Origin: Irineochytrium annulatum
Lineage: Eukaryota; Chytridiomycota; Chytridiomycetes; Chytridiales; Chytridiaceae
Assembly: GCA_027600665.1 (NCBI GenBank)
Contig: JADGJL010000518.1
Coordinates: 1 to 19,198, forward strand
DNA length: 19,198 nucleotides
Direction: 5' to 3'
Each line of letters starts with the position of its first letter. Positions within the stretch are counted from its first letter, which is position 1. The notes under the pieces are model-generated. The model searched no databases. It saw only the letters and a list, made by a program, of their open reading frames with translations, and was not told the origin of the DNA. The translations under genes were made by a program, and so were the position numbers. This document shows, in pieces, positions 1 through 9,906 of the stretch.

Positions 1-472
1 CATGAGGGTCGGGCAGGGCGGGTGAAGGGTCCGCTGTGACTTCTCCTCCTTGATGGTCGTAGGATTGCTGCAAGGAAATGCGGCAAAACTATAGTATTAT
101 GCAGACCGGTTTGAATCTCCATGTAGCTGTCATTGTTCCAAGTACTTTCCTGACGCATACGAGGACGCGCATGTGGCTTAAATGAACGTTGTTTTCCTTA
201 ACTCCGGGCGAGCAGAAGGACGACTTCGGCGGCATCGCCTGGGGGGAGGCGATGGTCGTCGGGAGCACCCGACCTACGACGCACGCGGGTCGGGTTAGTG
301 GCATTGGCGGTGGCAACGGTGACGTGGCGTGACGTGTACCTTACTCGATAGATCGTGGCGTGGTGTTGCTGCAACATCATCAATCAGGAGCTCGGCAGCG
401 CACGCCCCGCCGAGGTGAGGTGATGACCGGGACCTGCGCTGACCTGACGCTTACTTGAAGACACAGGCCGCC
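1..472. other. Upstream region of the first Cys-rich gene, no gene seen
   Basis: I see no convincing coding exon here. Short open frames on the minus strand (89-316 and 198-383) have no recognisable protein character and overlap each other. The stretch probably holds the promoter and 5' leader of the plus-strand gene starting at 473. The start codon sits in a strong eukaryotic context (GCCGCCATGT). The only regulatory-looking element is a pair of TGACGT motifs at 320 and 330. A neighbouring gene's end beyond position 1 cannot be excluded. Confidence 0.5.
320..335 (+). promoter_or_regulatory. Two CRE-like TGACGT motifs spaced 10 bp
   Basis: TGACGTGGCG at 320 is followed at 330 by TGACGTGTAC. 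The two copies of the ATF/CREB-type half site are in direct orientation and exactly 10 bp (about one helical turn) apart, roughly 140 bp upstream of the start codon at 473. Binding is inference: a six-base motif occurs often by chance, but the pairing and phasing are less common. TGACGT is also a core recognised by other bZIP factors. Confidence 0.25.
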
Positions 473-2584
473 ATGTCCCTCCGCGAGCAGGAGCTTCTCC
501 TCGAGCTGGAGATCATCCGGGAGCGCAGGTATGGGCCCCACCTCCGTCACTCGTTTCTTTACCTGACCTCGCCACCACTTCCAACAGGAGGATCCTCGAG
601 CTGGAACGCGCGGCCAAGGAGGAGGATCGACGGACGATCGAGGCCATCACGATGTACAACCTCTCTGCTGGTGCCGCTGCGACCGGTGGAGCTCCTGTGC
701 CATCCGCGGCCAAGATGTTTCCAACGCAAGCCCTCGGCCCTGCGGCGCCTCTGGATCTCGATGAACTGCTGGCTTCCTTGAGCGGGCCGAGTCTGCCGGG
801 CACGATCGACGGGTTTGGGTTATCGGATGGCGGACCGCTGCCCGACTTGACACACGGCGACATTATGGCGAGCACGCCGGGAGTGGGCCCATGGTACTCT
901 CCGCCACCGCCCAGTGCCCTCGGAGTGAACGGCGAGCTTTTGGATATGGACGCCATGCTCCGGTCGCACGGCTTGGGTCCTAACGAAGCGCTAAACGGAA
1001 CCGCTCACGATACCACCGCCATGGCCTTACCGTCCCCGCCGACGAGTCTCATACAGCACTCGTCGCGAGACGCCGAGTTCGCTGAGCACGATAATACGCT
1101 CCTCGATGTTGACCCTGACAGCGATCCCGCGCCGCCGTCGTCCTGCAAGAAGTCGACAGCAAAGGGCGGCAGCGGCACCGGAGTCGTGCGTCGTAAAAAG
1201 CTCGTGCGCGAGCTTGCATGCACGTGCTTGAGATGCAATGCAGCCATGGCTACCTTAATTCTCACATATCAGGCGTCCCCTGCTTTCACATCGCAACCAT
1301 CAGAACCCACGTTTACCGTCCAGGCAGTCTGTCTGTCTTGCTGCGACACTGGGACGGGGGTTTCTGGAGCCGCGGCGACGGTGATGGGGCGGAAGCGAAA
1401 GAAGGGAACGGGAGCGATGGCGGAGCTCGTGGACGGCGGCGGTGTGGAGGTCTTTGGCGGCGGCATGGAGGAGCTTGGGAGCGACGCGGCCGAGATCGAG
1501 TGCGCGCTTTGCGAGTCGCGGCAGGGCATCGGACGCGTCAAATTCGAGAACGCGATCCAGGTGGGCCTCGAGGTCGTGTGCGTGCGGTGCCGTGAGGAGT
1601 TCCAGGTGTGCTCGCACTGTGGCGGTGGCGCGGGTCAGTGGAGGCCAAAGCAGCTCTTCTCACCTGGGAGGAAGACTTGCAACCTGTCGCATAAGAGGCT
1701 AGGGAAGCCGGAGAACTTCCGATATGTTGTTTATGAGATACCGGTGCGTCCTCCCGGTGCGGAGGTGTTGCCGACGGGGACGACGTTGAATGCGCGGTTG
1801 TACAAGGACAACGTCATGTCGTCGATCCCATACACGGATATACCCGCCGCCGAGGCGATCGAGCGGATTGTGAGCGACGCGGAGTTGACTTACAACGACG
1901 CCTGGATGAATCTGATGGCGCTACCTTATTGCATGAAGGACGGCCGGGTAACGTTCAAGCCACATTATATCACTCGTCCACCCTACTCACCCCCACTAAT
2001 CGCGCTGAACACACCAACAACAGCTCACCTTCGACCACCTGCTAGCCCGCCGTGCCTGCGCCTTCTACAACCTCGAGACCTTCATACGCGGTCAGCACCG
2101 ACCATCTCACACCCCTGCCGGCGCCGTACGTCGGTACCTCGCCGTCGGCTTCACGCCCTCCGCCAACCCGGCTTCACGTGGCTACGACCTCACGGGCATC
2201 CTCGCGCTCCAGTGGGACGTCGCCACCCGTACGGCCTCCGTTGGCGAGTCCGCGCACCACGCAAAAGTCTACCTCTCCAAGGCGTCCATGCTCCCGCACC
2301 TAATCGCGGCCTCGATCGAGTCCCTGGCGCGCGACGCGCTGGTATCCCAAGGGGCGCTGCCGTGCCCCGAGCACGTCTGGGCGAGGTTGCACAAGGAGAA
2401 CAGGGCTCAGTGGAAAGTTATAAGGGCGATGGGGCTGGTACCGGTGGAGGAGTATGAGAAACGTATGGGGTTGAAGAGGGGGGATGTTGGGACGGATAAT
2501 GGATATTCGGGGGATTGCCTCGGAGAGCTAACCGTGTTTGTGATAAGCTGGGCGGATGCAGTGAGGCTTGGACAGTGTGGGTAG
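473..2584 (+). CDS. A1: Cys-rich (zinc-binding-like) protein with N-terminal coiled coil, function unknown
   Basis: Proposed exons are 473-528, 588-1947 and 2024-2584, giving about 658 aa. I do not recognise the family. Residues 1-40 form a charged Leu/Glu/Arg helix, probably a coiled coil. Residues 41-220 are a Pro/Ser/Gly-rich linker. Residues 230-271 hold a CxCxxC cluster (C230, C232, C235) followed by CxxCC (C267, C270, C271). Residues 324-363 hold four CxxC-like pairs (C324/327, C350/353, C360/363). A conserved-looking WRPKQLF...C block (370-383) follows, then a globular C-terminal domain (396-620) whose last helix (N598 onward) resembles a GNAT acetyltransferase end; that is weak inference. 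Intron 1 (529-587) is phase 2 and intron 2 (1948-2023) is phase 0. The true C-terminus is uncertain: a 62-nt intron at 2486-2547, with a CTAAC branch motif, would move the stop to 2730. A paralogue starts at 17937. Confidence 0.72.
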
Positions 2585-2893
2585 GGGTAAATCCATTTTC
2601 TCGTGGCGAAAGGTGGTGGGTGAAGTGTTGGGGCGGGGCGGGGGATTGGATGTTTGCGCGATTGTTTCTGCTCTTCATTATATTCCATTTCCATTGTGGG
2701 ACTGTGAAAAGAAGCGACTGTGTGAGCTAAGCCTTAGGAGAACTTTCGACTGGCATCATGGCAAGACTTTGAAATTACCTGCCTACAAAACACGGAGCAA
2801 ATTGTAGTTTACCTCCATCTACAGGTTCATCAAATGCATCAATATCTGTTCACAATTGCAATAAATACAAAAATACATGCAATAAGATCGAGC
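2585..2893. other. Convergent 3' region between A1 and B1
   Basis: This gap of about 309 bp separates two genes that end towards each other. It contains a plus-strand AATAAA at 2860-2865 and AT-rich sequence before it. I see no open frame with protein character, apart from the alternative A1 tail (up to 2730) noted for that gene. No clear AATAAA was found on the minus strand for B1. Confidence 0.5.
2860..2865 (+). terminator. Possible poly(A) signal AATAAA for A1
   Basis: AATAAA lies 276 nt after the proposed A1 stop, in an AT-rich patch just before the end of the convergent B1 gene. It is the only canonical signal in the gap. The distance is long, which would fit either a long 3' UTR or the later alternative stop at 2730. 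Confidence 0.35.
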
Positions 2894-5800
2894 TTAAGTG
2901 TCCAACCACTTTAAATACACAGGCACCTGTATTCTTGTGAAGATCTCCTTCGCTGTGTCATAACAATCCCTGTCCTCTTTCATGCTGTACTTTGCGACCA
3001 TCCCGCAGCATAATGCTTTATACAACGCCGCCTCCTCCAGCTCTTCCCTGCGCCGCCCGCTCATCCTTCGCTTCAAAAGACGACACGCTTTCACGGGCCT
3101 TCCATTCATAATCTCCAGCAGCGCGTCCAACACGTGCATCCCCCACCACGCAAACACGAACTTCCTCAAAGTCCCCAACGTGTACGCGTGACCCCTCACG
3201 ACCCTAAGCAACGCCATCAGCCGGCCCCGTTCCTCCGTGGACCAGTCCCGCGATGTCATTCCCAAATCCGCGTACCCCTGAAGTGGCAACGCCGACCGGC
3301 ACGGATCCGCCAGCAGGACCAGCGCAAACGGCGCCGTCGCGACCCAATCCATCACAATTGCTGTGATGTCGTTTACGTACACGCTCTCGAACGCCTTCTC
3401 CATCAGCGCCAGCGAGCTTGAAATGTCCCCCTTCAGCAATAGCCACCATGCGTCGTAAAACTCTGGTCCGCCGCGAAAGACCACAACGCCTGGGAACGCG
3501 TCCAGGTGTGCATGGTAGGCTGCACGCCAGCGCGCGATGTCGGCCACATTGTCGCCGGCGCGAAGGAGAGACATCCTAAATAGGAAGAAGAACATGATCT
3601 GTGGCATGACGGGCTCGTCCTTAAGGGCTGGGTAGGCCTCGAATATCGGGTAGGAGCGCTCGAGGACGTAGGTGATGTCGCCGCGATAGAATGCGATGCT
3701 GATGCCGACAACATGACCCCAGAAATATCCGCCAACGTCACCGCGGGCTTTGCAGAAGGTTGCCGAGCGCTCAAAGAGCTCCGTTGCCAGTACGGAATGC
3801 AAGTATCCCTGGAAGTGCAAATTCATCGCTTTTGTGAAAGTATACTTCGGGTGGTTGAGGCCGCCGTCAAACTTTGCGGCCGAGCGGTGGAAGATGTCTC
3901 GAAGGTGTGGCGCGAAGAATAGGGAGTAAAATGTCATTTTTTCCATAAGCCAACACCTATACCATTAAAGCTTGTCAGCTTATCGAGCGGCTTGGCATCC
4001 CTCACCATAAAACTCGGTCCACGTTGTGTTGGATGATTTGGTTCACCATCAAGAGGTAAATGTAGTAAACCTCCATATGCACGAGAGACTTATCAAAAAC
4101 AATCGACTCGATCAACCCTGTCAACGCCATCTTTATAAGCTCGTCCACAGTCTCAACTCCCTGATGCGCCTCCGACACGTTGCCCACCTTCCTTCCCGCC
4201 GTGACGCGTCTCCCACCCGCCGTTAGGATCCACAAACCCAGCACCCTCGCCTTCAATCTTCTCAAGGCGACACGCAACTGCTTCTCGTTCCGAGGCCACC
4301 GCTTTCGTAGGAGGATCTCAAGCGCCTCCGTCCCAGCGACCTTCTCTTTCGGGACGGTCCGTAGCACCGAGTAGCCCTGGCAAAGAAACGCCAGCCACCG
4401 AGCCCGCCGTACGGGCGGTATAAGCATCATCCCGCCTCCACCGGGCCGACCGGCCCCGTCCGCCCCTGCTACGAGACTGTGCAGACTCTCCAGTGTGCGT
4501 ACTCCCTCTACACATTGGTATCGCTTGATCAAGAGGCACCTGTTATCACCAAAAGTGTATATGTCAGCAACTTTGTTGGCCAGTGAGATTGGATACATAC
4601 CCGAGCTCCTCCTTATAGTTGACAGCCTTGACGAAATTTGCCGTCCGCGAGTAGTGGAACTCAATCGCAGGCAAAAGCGACTCCCGCTTCGCGCCCTCGT
4701 CCTCGGCCGCATCCTCGAGCAAACGGGCGGTGACCTCGTTTAAGTAGATGCGCTCCTCGTACGCCAGAGACTCGTAGATGGCGATCAGGATCGAAATGTG
4801 TCGGAAGGAGCAATTCGTCCTTCGCGTCGCGGTCCGGCGTTGGGGCAGCGGCACCCCGTCCTCGCTCTCCGCTGAGGAGAGCCCGTTAGAGGCGTAGCCG
4901 ACAACGGAGGAGGTGTCCGGCAGGCATTCCTGGACGACTAGGAAGTCGTAGAGGTCGTGCCGGCGGATCTTATCTATGGCCTCATGCTCGCCGAACTGGA
5001 AGTCGCCAATCGTGAGGACGTCGGAGAGGTTAAAATACTGCATAAGAACACGACCGTTAGCATGAAGTGTGCTGTGTACGTTACGGCCAACCTGTCCAAG
5101 GACGCTTGCGACCTTAAGCAACATTTGAAATGTCGTGTTGAGCCGATCGAATTGGAAGAGCACCGCCGAGCTCAGATCGGAGATACTTGCGACGTCGATC
5201 CCCGGGTTCCGCAGCGTCAGCTTCCCATCATCTTGTATGACAATCTCGTTCCCGATCTTATACAAGACCAGGTCGGTGATCATCTGGATGAACAACGGGC
5301 TGCCGCTCGCCTTCGCGTATATAGCTGCAAATACAAGTTAAATAGATGCGGCAGAGCAAGGAAGTCACCTTCTACAATGGCGCCGTCAATCGAAGTTATT
5401 CGCTTCGACGCCTTCTTAAACCTCCACTCCTTTTACGATAAAAAAGGATCAACAAAGAAACTTGAAAGAAACAAAGCAAACCATCATTTTAACGGCTGTC
5501 TCTTCTGTCAGGCCTTCTAGAACAAGATGCGACGTATCTGGAAGTGCAAGAACCGTTTTGATACTCTTGTTGACCGAGTCCTTCACCGGTCTAGACAACA
5601 TCACCAAAAACAGCTTGCATTCCGATAAGTAAAAAAAAAAAAGAAAAGAAAAACGGTGCAAGCGTTCGAGCGCACCTGAGGGACGAATCGCGCTGTAAGG
5701 GCCAACACCTCGATCGCTTTCGAGTCGAGCCATTGAATGTCATCGACGACGAACACAACCTTGCTCTCCTGCAAGAACGCCGTGATAATTTTGACTAACA

Positions 5801-8418
5801 TGGACCTCAGGAGGTTATTCTTCGCCTGCCCATCCATCACCGCGCACTCAGCGCTCTCCTCCACGTCTAAATCCGGCAGAATGGTTGCCAACAGCGGGAT
5901 CAACGGGCCCTCGACGCCGGCCTTCTTCAGAAACGGCATCGCGCCCTCTAGCAGCCGAACGTTTCCGAGCCGGGATCGGCCCAAGGCGGTCGTGGTGGTC
6001 GCGACGGAGGTGTAACTCGTCCGAACGCTGATCTTCCGCCGCACCTCGACGCTAGCGCGCACCCCAGCTGGCGCTATGCTCACGCACGTTAAAATAAAGG
6101 TGAGGATGGTGCGGAGGCCAAAATACGGGTTCCACTGCTCCATCTCGTTGCCTAACAACAACTCGTTAGTTTCCAAGTGATCAGAGGGTGTCAGACCTTG
6201 CGTCGTGCAAACGAGCAGTTGGTTTTTCTCCGCCGCTTGGCTCGCGACCTTCGCCAAACAAGACTTGCCCAAACCGGATGGGGCCTCGATGAACACAACG
6301 GCCCTCGTCCCATCTCTGACCCAATCTCTAAACCGGTCTAAGATGACCCCTCTCTCCTCCTCATACCCGAAGCTAATCCCCACATTGGCGTTATCATCCA
6401 CACCGCCGCCCCCAAACGCTGCCGGTGAGTCCTCCTCCACCCTCACAGGAAGGCCATAGACCATAATGGGCTTCGACTTGCCCTTAATCAAGACCTCGCC
6501 CACGTGGCGGACGTTGTGAAGGGCCTCGACGTGCTCGAAGGTCGCGGCGTCGATCAGGACAGTGTCGTTCTGGCTCGAAGCGTACGACAGCAGCCGGACG
6601 GCCGTCACTATGGTGTCACCTGGCACGCGAAAAACGTGTTACAACGCATGCGCGAAAGCCTAATGACAAAGTGTCCTCACCGAATAACCCGGCCTCGCAC
6701 CGGACGTCGTTGCCGACGCGCGTGAAGAGGATGTCCCCCGTAGACGCGGTCACGCAGAACCGCACATGGTCCTCCCCCTTGAACAAGTTCCTCGTGCTAA
6801 GAATAAACTGCTTCATCGCCTTTAGGCACTGATCCGAGTTGTTAATGTGCGAGAACGGCGGCAACCCGAACACCGCGAGCAGGCATTGTCCCTTGTCATC
6901 CACTGAATAACGAGGAACCCGTCAGCCAGCGCCCACCATGAAATCCGGTTGTACGTACCGGAATACTGCTGAAACACGCCCCCGAACTGACTCAGGGCGT
7001 CCAAGAAACAGCATACGAGCCCCTGCACTCTTATCCGATCGAACGGGAACAAGATCCCCACCGCCGCCACGCACACAGACCGAAACTCGGCGTCCAGGCC
7101 CAGCTCCACCGCCTCCCCATTCCGCAGCGTGGTCGCCCGCGTGCTCCTATAAAGATTCGTCTGGACGTCCTCCGTCGTCCTCCGGGCCGTCATTCTGGAC
7201 TCGGCCATGGCGTCCATCTTCCGCAGAAGGGATTGGTTGACGAACTTCCGTATGAAGGACGGATCGGGCGATTCGGCCGCGGTGAAAACGTTGAGTGGTT
7301 CCGGGCGCGAGACGACGTCCCCCCAGAGGCGATAGAAGGAGGTTGCGACGTCCGTCTCGGTGATGGTGATGACATCGTCGACGATGGTCGAGAATATACA
7401 GGGGACGAGAGATTGAAGCTCCTCGCTCCGCAGGATCATCAGTGTGTTGGTATGATGCTTGCAAGACGCTTGCAACGCTTCCCGCGTCCGGGCGGGGAGA
7501 AGTTTCACGGCGTCTGTTGAAATGCCCATATCGCCTTTGCCCGTCTCATTTAACAGATACCCTAAGGACGGCAAGCACGCCCCCTGTATGCTATAATCCA
7601 TCCTTTTCCCTGGATCCCCAACCACGATCCTCGTGATAGAACCGGAAGTGATGGCAAAGTGGAGGTTGAGCTCCAGGCTGCGGAACTGGCCGTTGGAGTT
7701 GTGGTCGCTGAAGCCGTCGGCAAAGGAGGTCACGTCTGCAATGGTGGTCTCGAGCCTGACGACGGCGTGTCGCGTGGCAATGTGGACGCAGCAGGCCAGG
7801 GCACGGAGGACGGCGTCGCTCGTGTGGTGTCCGGACGTGAAGACGACGAGGAGGGCGTCACCTTACGAAGAAACGTAAGCTTTCAATTCATATATTAGAA
7901 CACTCACCGAGAAACTTGACGATCTCGCCTTGATAGAGCGCGATGACATCGATGATCTGCGGGAGAGTAAGCACAACGTGGAGGGAAGAAACGGATGGTT
8001 GAACCTGATTCATGAACTGGCCGATGTGCTTCGTCATCAACTCGCTTGCCATCTTCCCAAGCACAGCCTGTGTCGACGACGCGATTAAATACCGATGACA
8101 GCCATCATAAATCTACTAACCAGGTCTGCGCTTGTCTTGCTGTAGCCCGAGATATCGACCTGGAGGACATCAACGCGTTTAGATCGGGTTTTCGCGCGTC
8201 AATCGAGCCAAGGGCCACAAACCGTCCGCAACCCCCGCCCGTGGCCTCCGCCCTAATATCCTCAAAAAAAAAAAACTCACCATAAAGATAACAGCGCTCT
8301 CGGGCAGACTCTCAAACGCGGTGCCCGCAGCCAAACTCGCGACGACCTCGCTCTTGAGCCGTACGTCGGCTCCGACGCGCCGCACGTAGTCCGCGACGAC
8401 GCAGCTCGGGGCGTTCAT
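2894..8418 (-). CDS. B1: ADCY10-like protein (two cyclase domains, STAND/AAA NTPase, helical repeats)
   Basis: Fourteen exons, listed 5' to 3': 8418-8281, 8159-8121, 8067-8005, 7956-7908, 7861-6959, 6902-6681, 6619-6197, 6151-5676, 5613-5482, 5429-5369, 5324-5092, 5037-4601, 4539-4006, 3956-2894. They give about 1590 aa. Cyclase domain 1 has VDISGYS (metal Asp D48) and KFLGDALL (K94, D98). Domain 2 has VDDKG (K401), the TGDILF strand, and R480, the counterpart of human ADCY10 R416. The Asn four residues before that Arg is Val (V476). The NTPase has Walker A APSGLGKS (584-591, with Ala for the first Gly), Walker B VVFVVDD (744-750) and an SRP motif. The remaining 700 or so residues are helical and TPR-like. 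Soluble cyclases make cAMP in the cytosol or organelles; activity here is doubtful. Exons were fixed by frame and by alignment to B2. Introns at 8004-7957, 6196-6152 and 5091-5038 are stop-free multiples of three. Confidence 0.85.
5038..5091 (-). other. 54-nt in-frame, stop-free intron in B1
   Basis: The minus strand reads GTTGGC at the donor, TGCTAAC as branch motif and TGCAG at the acceptor. Reading through adds 18 codons without a stop. The paralogue B2 has the flanking residues contiguous (ASVMGQYFDL, against ASVLGQ|YFNL here), so removal restores the alignment exactly. Confidence 0.8.
6152..6196 (-). other. 45-nt in-frame, stop-free intron in B1
   Basis: The donor is GTCTGA, the branch motif ACTAAC and the acceptor TTGTTAG. 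Reading through adds 15 codons with no stop. With it removed, B1 and B2 align without gaps from just after Walker A to the conserved EQ..P.F segment. Confidence 0.75.
7957..8004 (-). other. 48-nt in-frame, stop-free intron in B1
   Basis: This intron is phase 0, with donor GTTCAA and acceptor CCCGCAG. Reading through gives 16 codons without a stop, between FMNQ and IIDVI. B2 has the matching residues contiguous (YLGQIIDLI), which supports removal. Confidence 0.7.
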
Positions 8419-8760
8419 GGGGGGAATCGCGTGGGTGTTCGGCGACTCTTGGGATCAAACGCTGGTGCGGTCGTGAAAATGGTGTGTCGCGCCGACAAAA
8501 GATCGCCGTCCAGCTTGGTGGTGTGGGCCGGCTCGGCCATGGTGCCGGCGATAGGGATTTACGGGAAATCTTTGCGGGCGCGACGGGTGCCAAGTCGAAT
8601 GGTGCGGAGTCCTAGCTGCAGTGCCATGGCTGATAAAGCGTGGAGTGGGCTGGTGGGTGAAGGTCGCGAGACATCGATATATTAAAAAGGGATACAAAAT
8701 AGCGTAAAACGTCCCCGGTCAGCCTTCCCCCTCCAGAAAGAACAATAGAATAAAAAAAGT
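8419..8760. other. Gap between nucleotidase stop and B1 start
   Basis: Both flanking genes are on the minus strand, so this 342-bp stretch must hold the nucleotidase 3' end and the B1 promoter and leader. Short overlapping open frames on both strands (for example 8431-8685 plus, 8312-8593 minus) have low-complexity translations and no family resemblance. I see no canonical minus-strand AATAAA. A TATATTAA patch near 8677-8685 is too weak to call. Confidence 0.45.
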
Positions 8761-9906
8761 CTAAAGGCGTTTCTCCATCAACTTCAGTATCGATAGCGCG
8801 AAGTCCATTCCGCTGTCGTCGATCACGACGACGTCGAACGCATCCATGTAACTCGGCAGGAGCTGCTCCGTGTTGTGGTTCAGGAACCCAATCGTCAGCA
8901 ACACCTCCGGCGTCAACCCACTCGCCATGTCCAAATCCCCTAACGAGTCGCCCATCAGGATCTTAAGAGAGGAAAACAGTCAGTATGGGGCAGCGAAAGG
9001 AAAGAAGAGAAACACACGATAAACATAAACATGACAAGACAAAAGGCTTATCATTACCACATGATCCCGTCCTTTAAGCGTAACGCTATACGGCGCGCCT
9101 TCGACATTCGCCTCATTCTTATTACAAACATGTATCATCGGCTCCTCAAACCCCACGCACACTTCTTTTTCCCATCTCATCCGATTCGAGACCACATGCA
9201 CGCTCTCGCTTTTCAGGCCCGCCTTCTCAATCACCTCCTTGATTATGTCGTATAACCCCGCGGAGAAGACGAGGAAGGGGACGGAATGGTCCGTGCACCA
9301 TGACATGACCTCGCGGAGCTTTGGGCGGAATATAACGGGGGTTGAGAGGACCATGGAGGAGATCATATCCCGAGTCAACCCCAACCCAACAATAAGCTCG
9401 TGCGCTTGGATCCACCATTCCTCCATGGCTTTGAAGCGCTCCTGCGGTGTGATGTGCGGGTTTACCTCGATTGGGTAGTACTTTTGGTAGAGAGCCACAG
9501 TCGCATCCTGTGTCGCTTCTTCAGTATGAGAGAAATGAGTGGCCCAAGTTAAGCACCTTAAATGACTGCGAGAGGGACGGGTATCGGGTCAGGATGGCAT
9601 GCGACGATGGACCCCGGACACCTCCATGGTATTTTAGAAAAATGTGCAAATGAACAATTTCATACCATCCACCCAATACTTCGTCATCGTCATATCGAAA
9701 TCTATATCCCCACCCTTGAAGTCAGCATTGCTAAAAACACCTCCGCAGCAAAGCTCACCGGAGATGACGTGCAAATGCGATGGCCGCGCCTCGGCCATTC
9801 GAATGAGCTTCCCTATGACCACGTCCGGGTGCTTGATGCGCAGCGTGGGGTCGGCCGCCGCCACAGTGTTGATCATGTTGGTGACATAGGCGGCTGTTGA
9901 GGCCAT
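8761..9906 (-). CDS. NT5C3: UMPH-1 family HAD phosphatase, cytosolic 5'-nucleotidase III type
   Basis: Five exons (9906-9759, 9701-9666, 9621-9557, 9507-9058, 8961-8761) give 299 aa, close to the family's usual length of about 300. HAD motif I is DFDMT (50-54; nucleophile D50, acid/base D52). It is followed by the substrate-loop signature VRGPSSHA (family form GKRGxSSHG). YYPIEV precedes the helical cap. FSAG (164-167) is motif II, K213 in HVCNKNE is motif III, and MGDSLGD (236-242) is motif IV. Every key residue is present, so it should be an active cytosolic, Mg-dependent nucleotidase. In this family pyrimidine monophosphates such as UMP and CMP (and m7GMP) are hydrolysed. Exon 2 is only 36 nt, and intron 1 (57 nt) is stop-free and in frame. 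The gene is divergent from B2 and lies head-to-tail upstream of B1. A functional link with the cyclases is not shown. Confidence 0.9.
9702..9758 (-). other. 57-nt in-frame, stop-free intron in the nucleotidase
   Basis: The donor is GTGAGC, the branch motif TGCTGAC and the acceptor ATATAG. Retention would insert 19 residues directly before the catalytic aspartate, splitting the invariant VISDFDMT segment. Removal restores that segment exactly (HLHVIS then DFDMTMTK). Confidence 0.85.

Noticed and set aside
513..956. 147-codon minus-strand open frame opposite A1
   Set aside because: It lies antisense to the A1 linker and has a low-complexity Ser/Pro/Gly translation without motifs.
2486..2730. 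Extra 3' exon of A1 ending at 2730
   Set aside because: The splice signals are possible (CTAAC branch motif, 62 nt), but the added residues are Trp/Gly/Phe-rich and look like translated 3' UTR; it is kept only as an alternative.
4957..5520. 187-codon plus-strand open frame opposite B1
   Set aside because: It crosses several B1 exons and introns, whose minus-strand translation matches B2 and contains known motifs.
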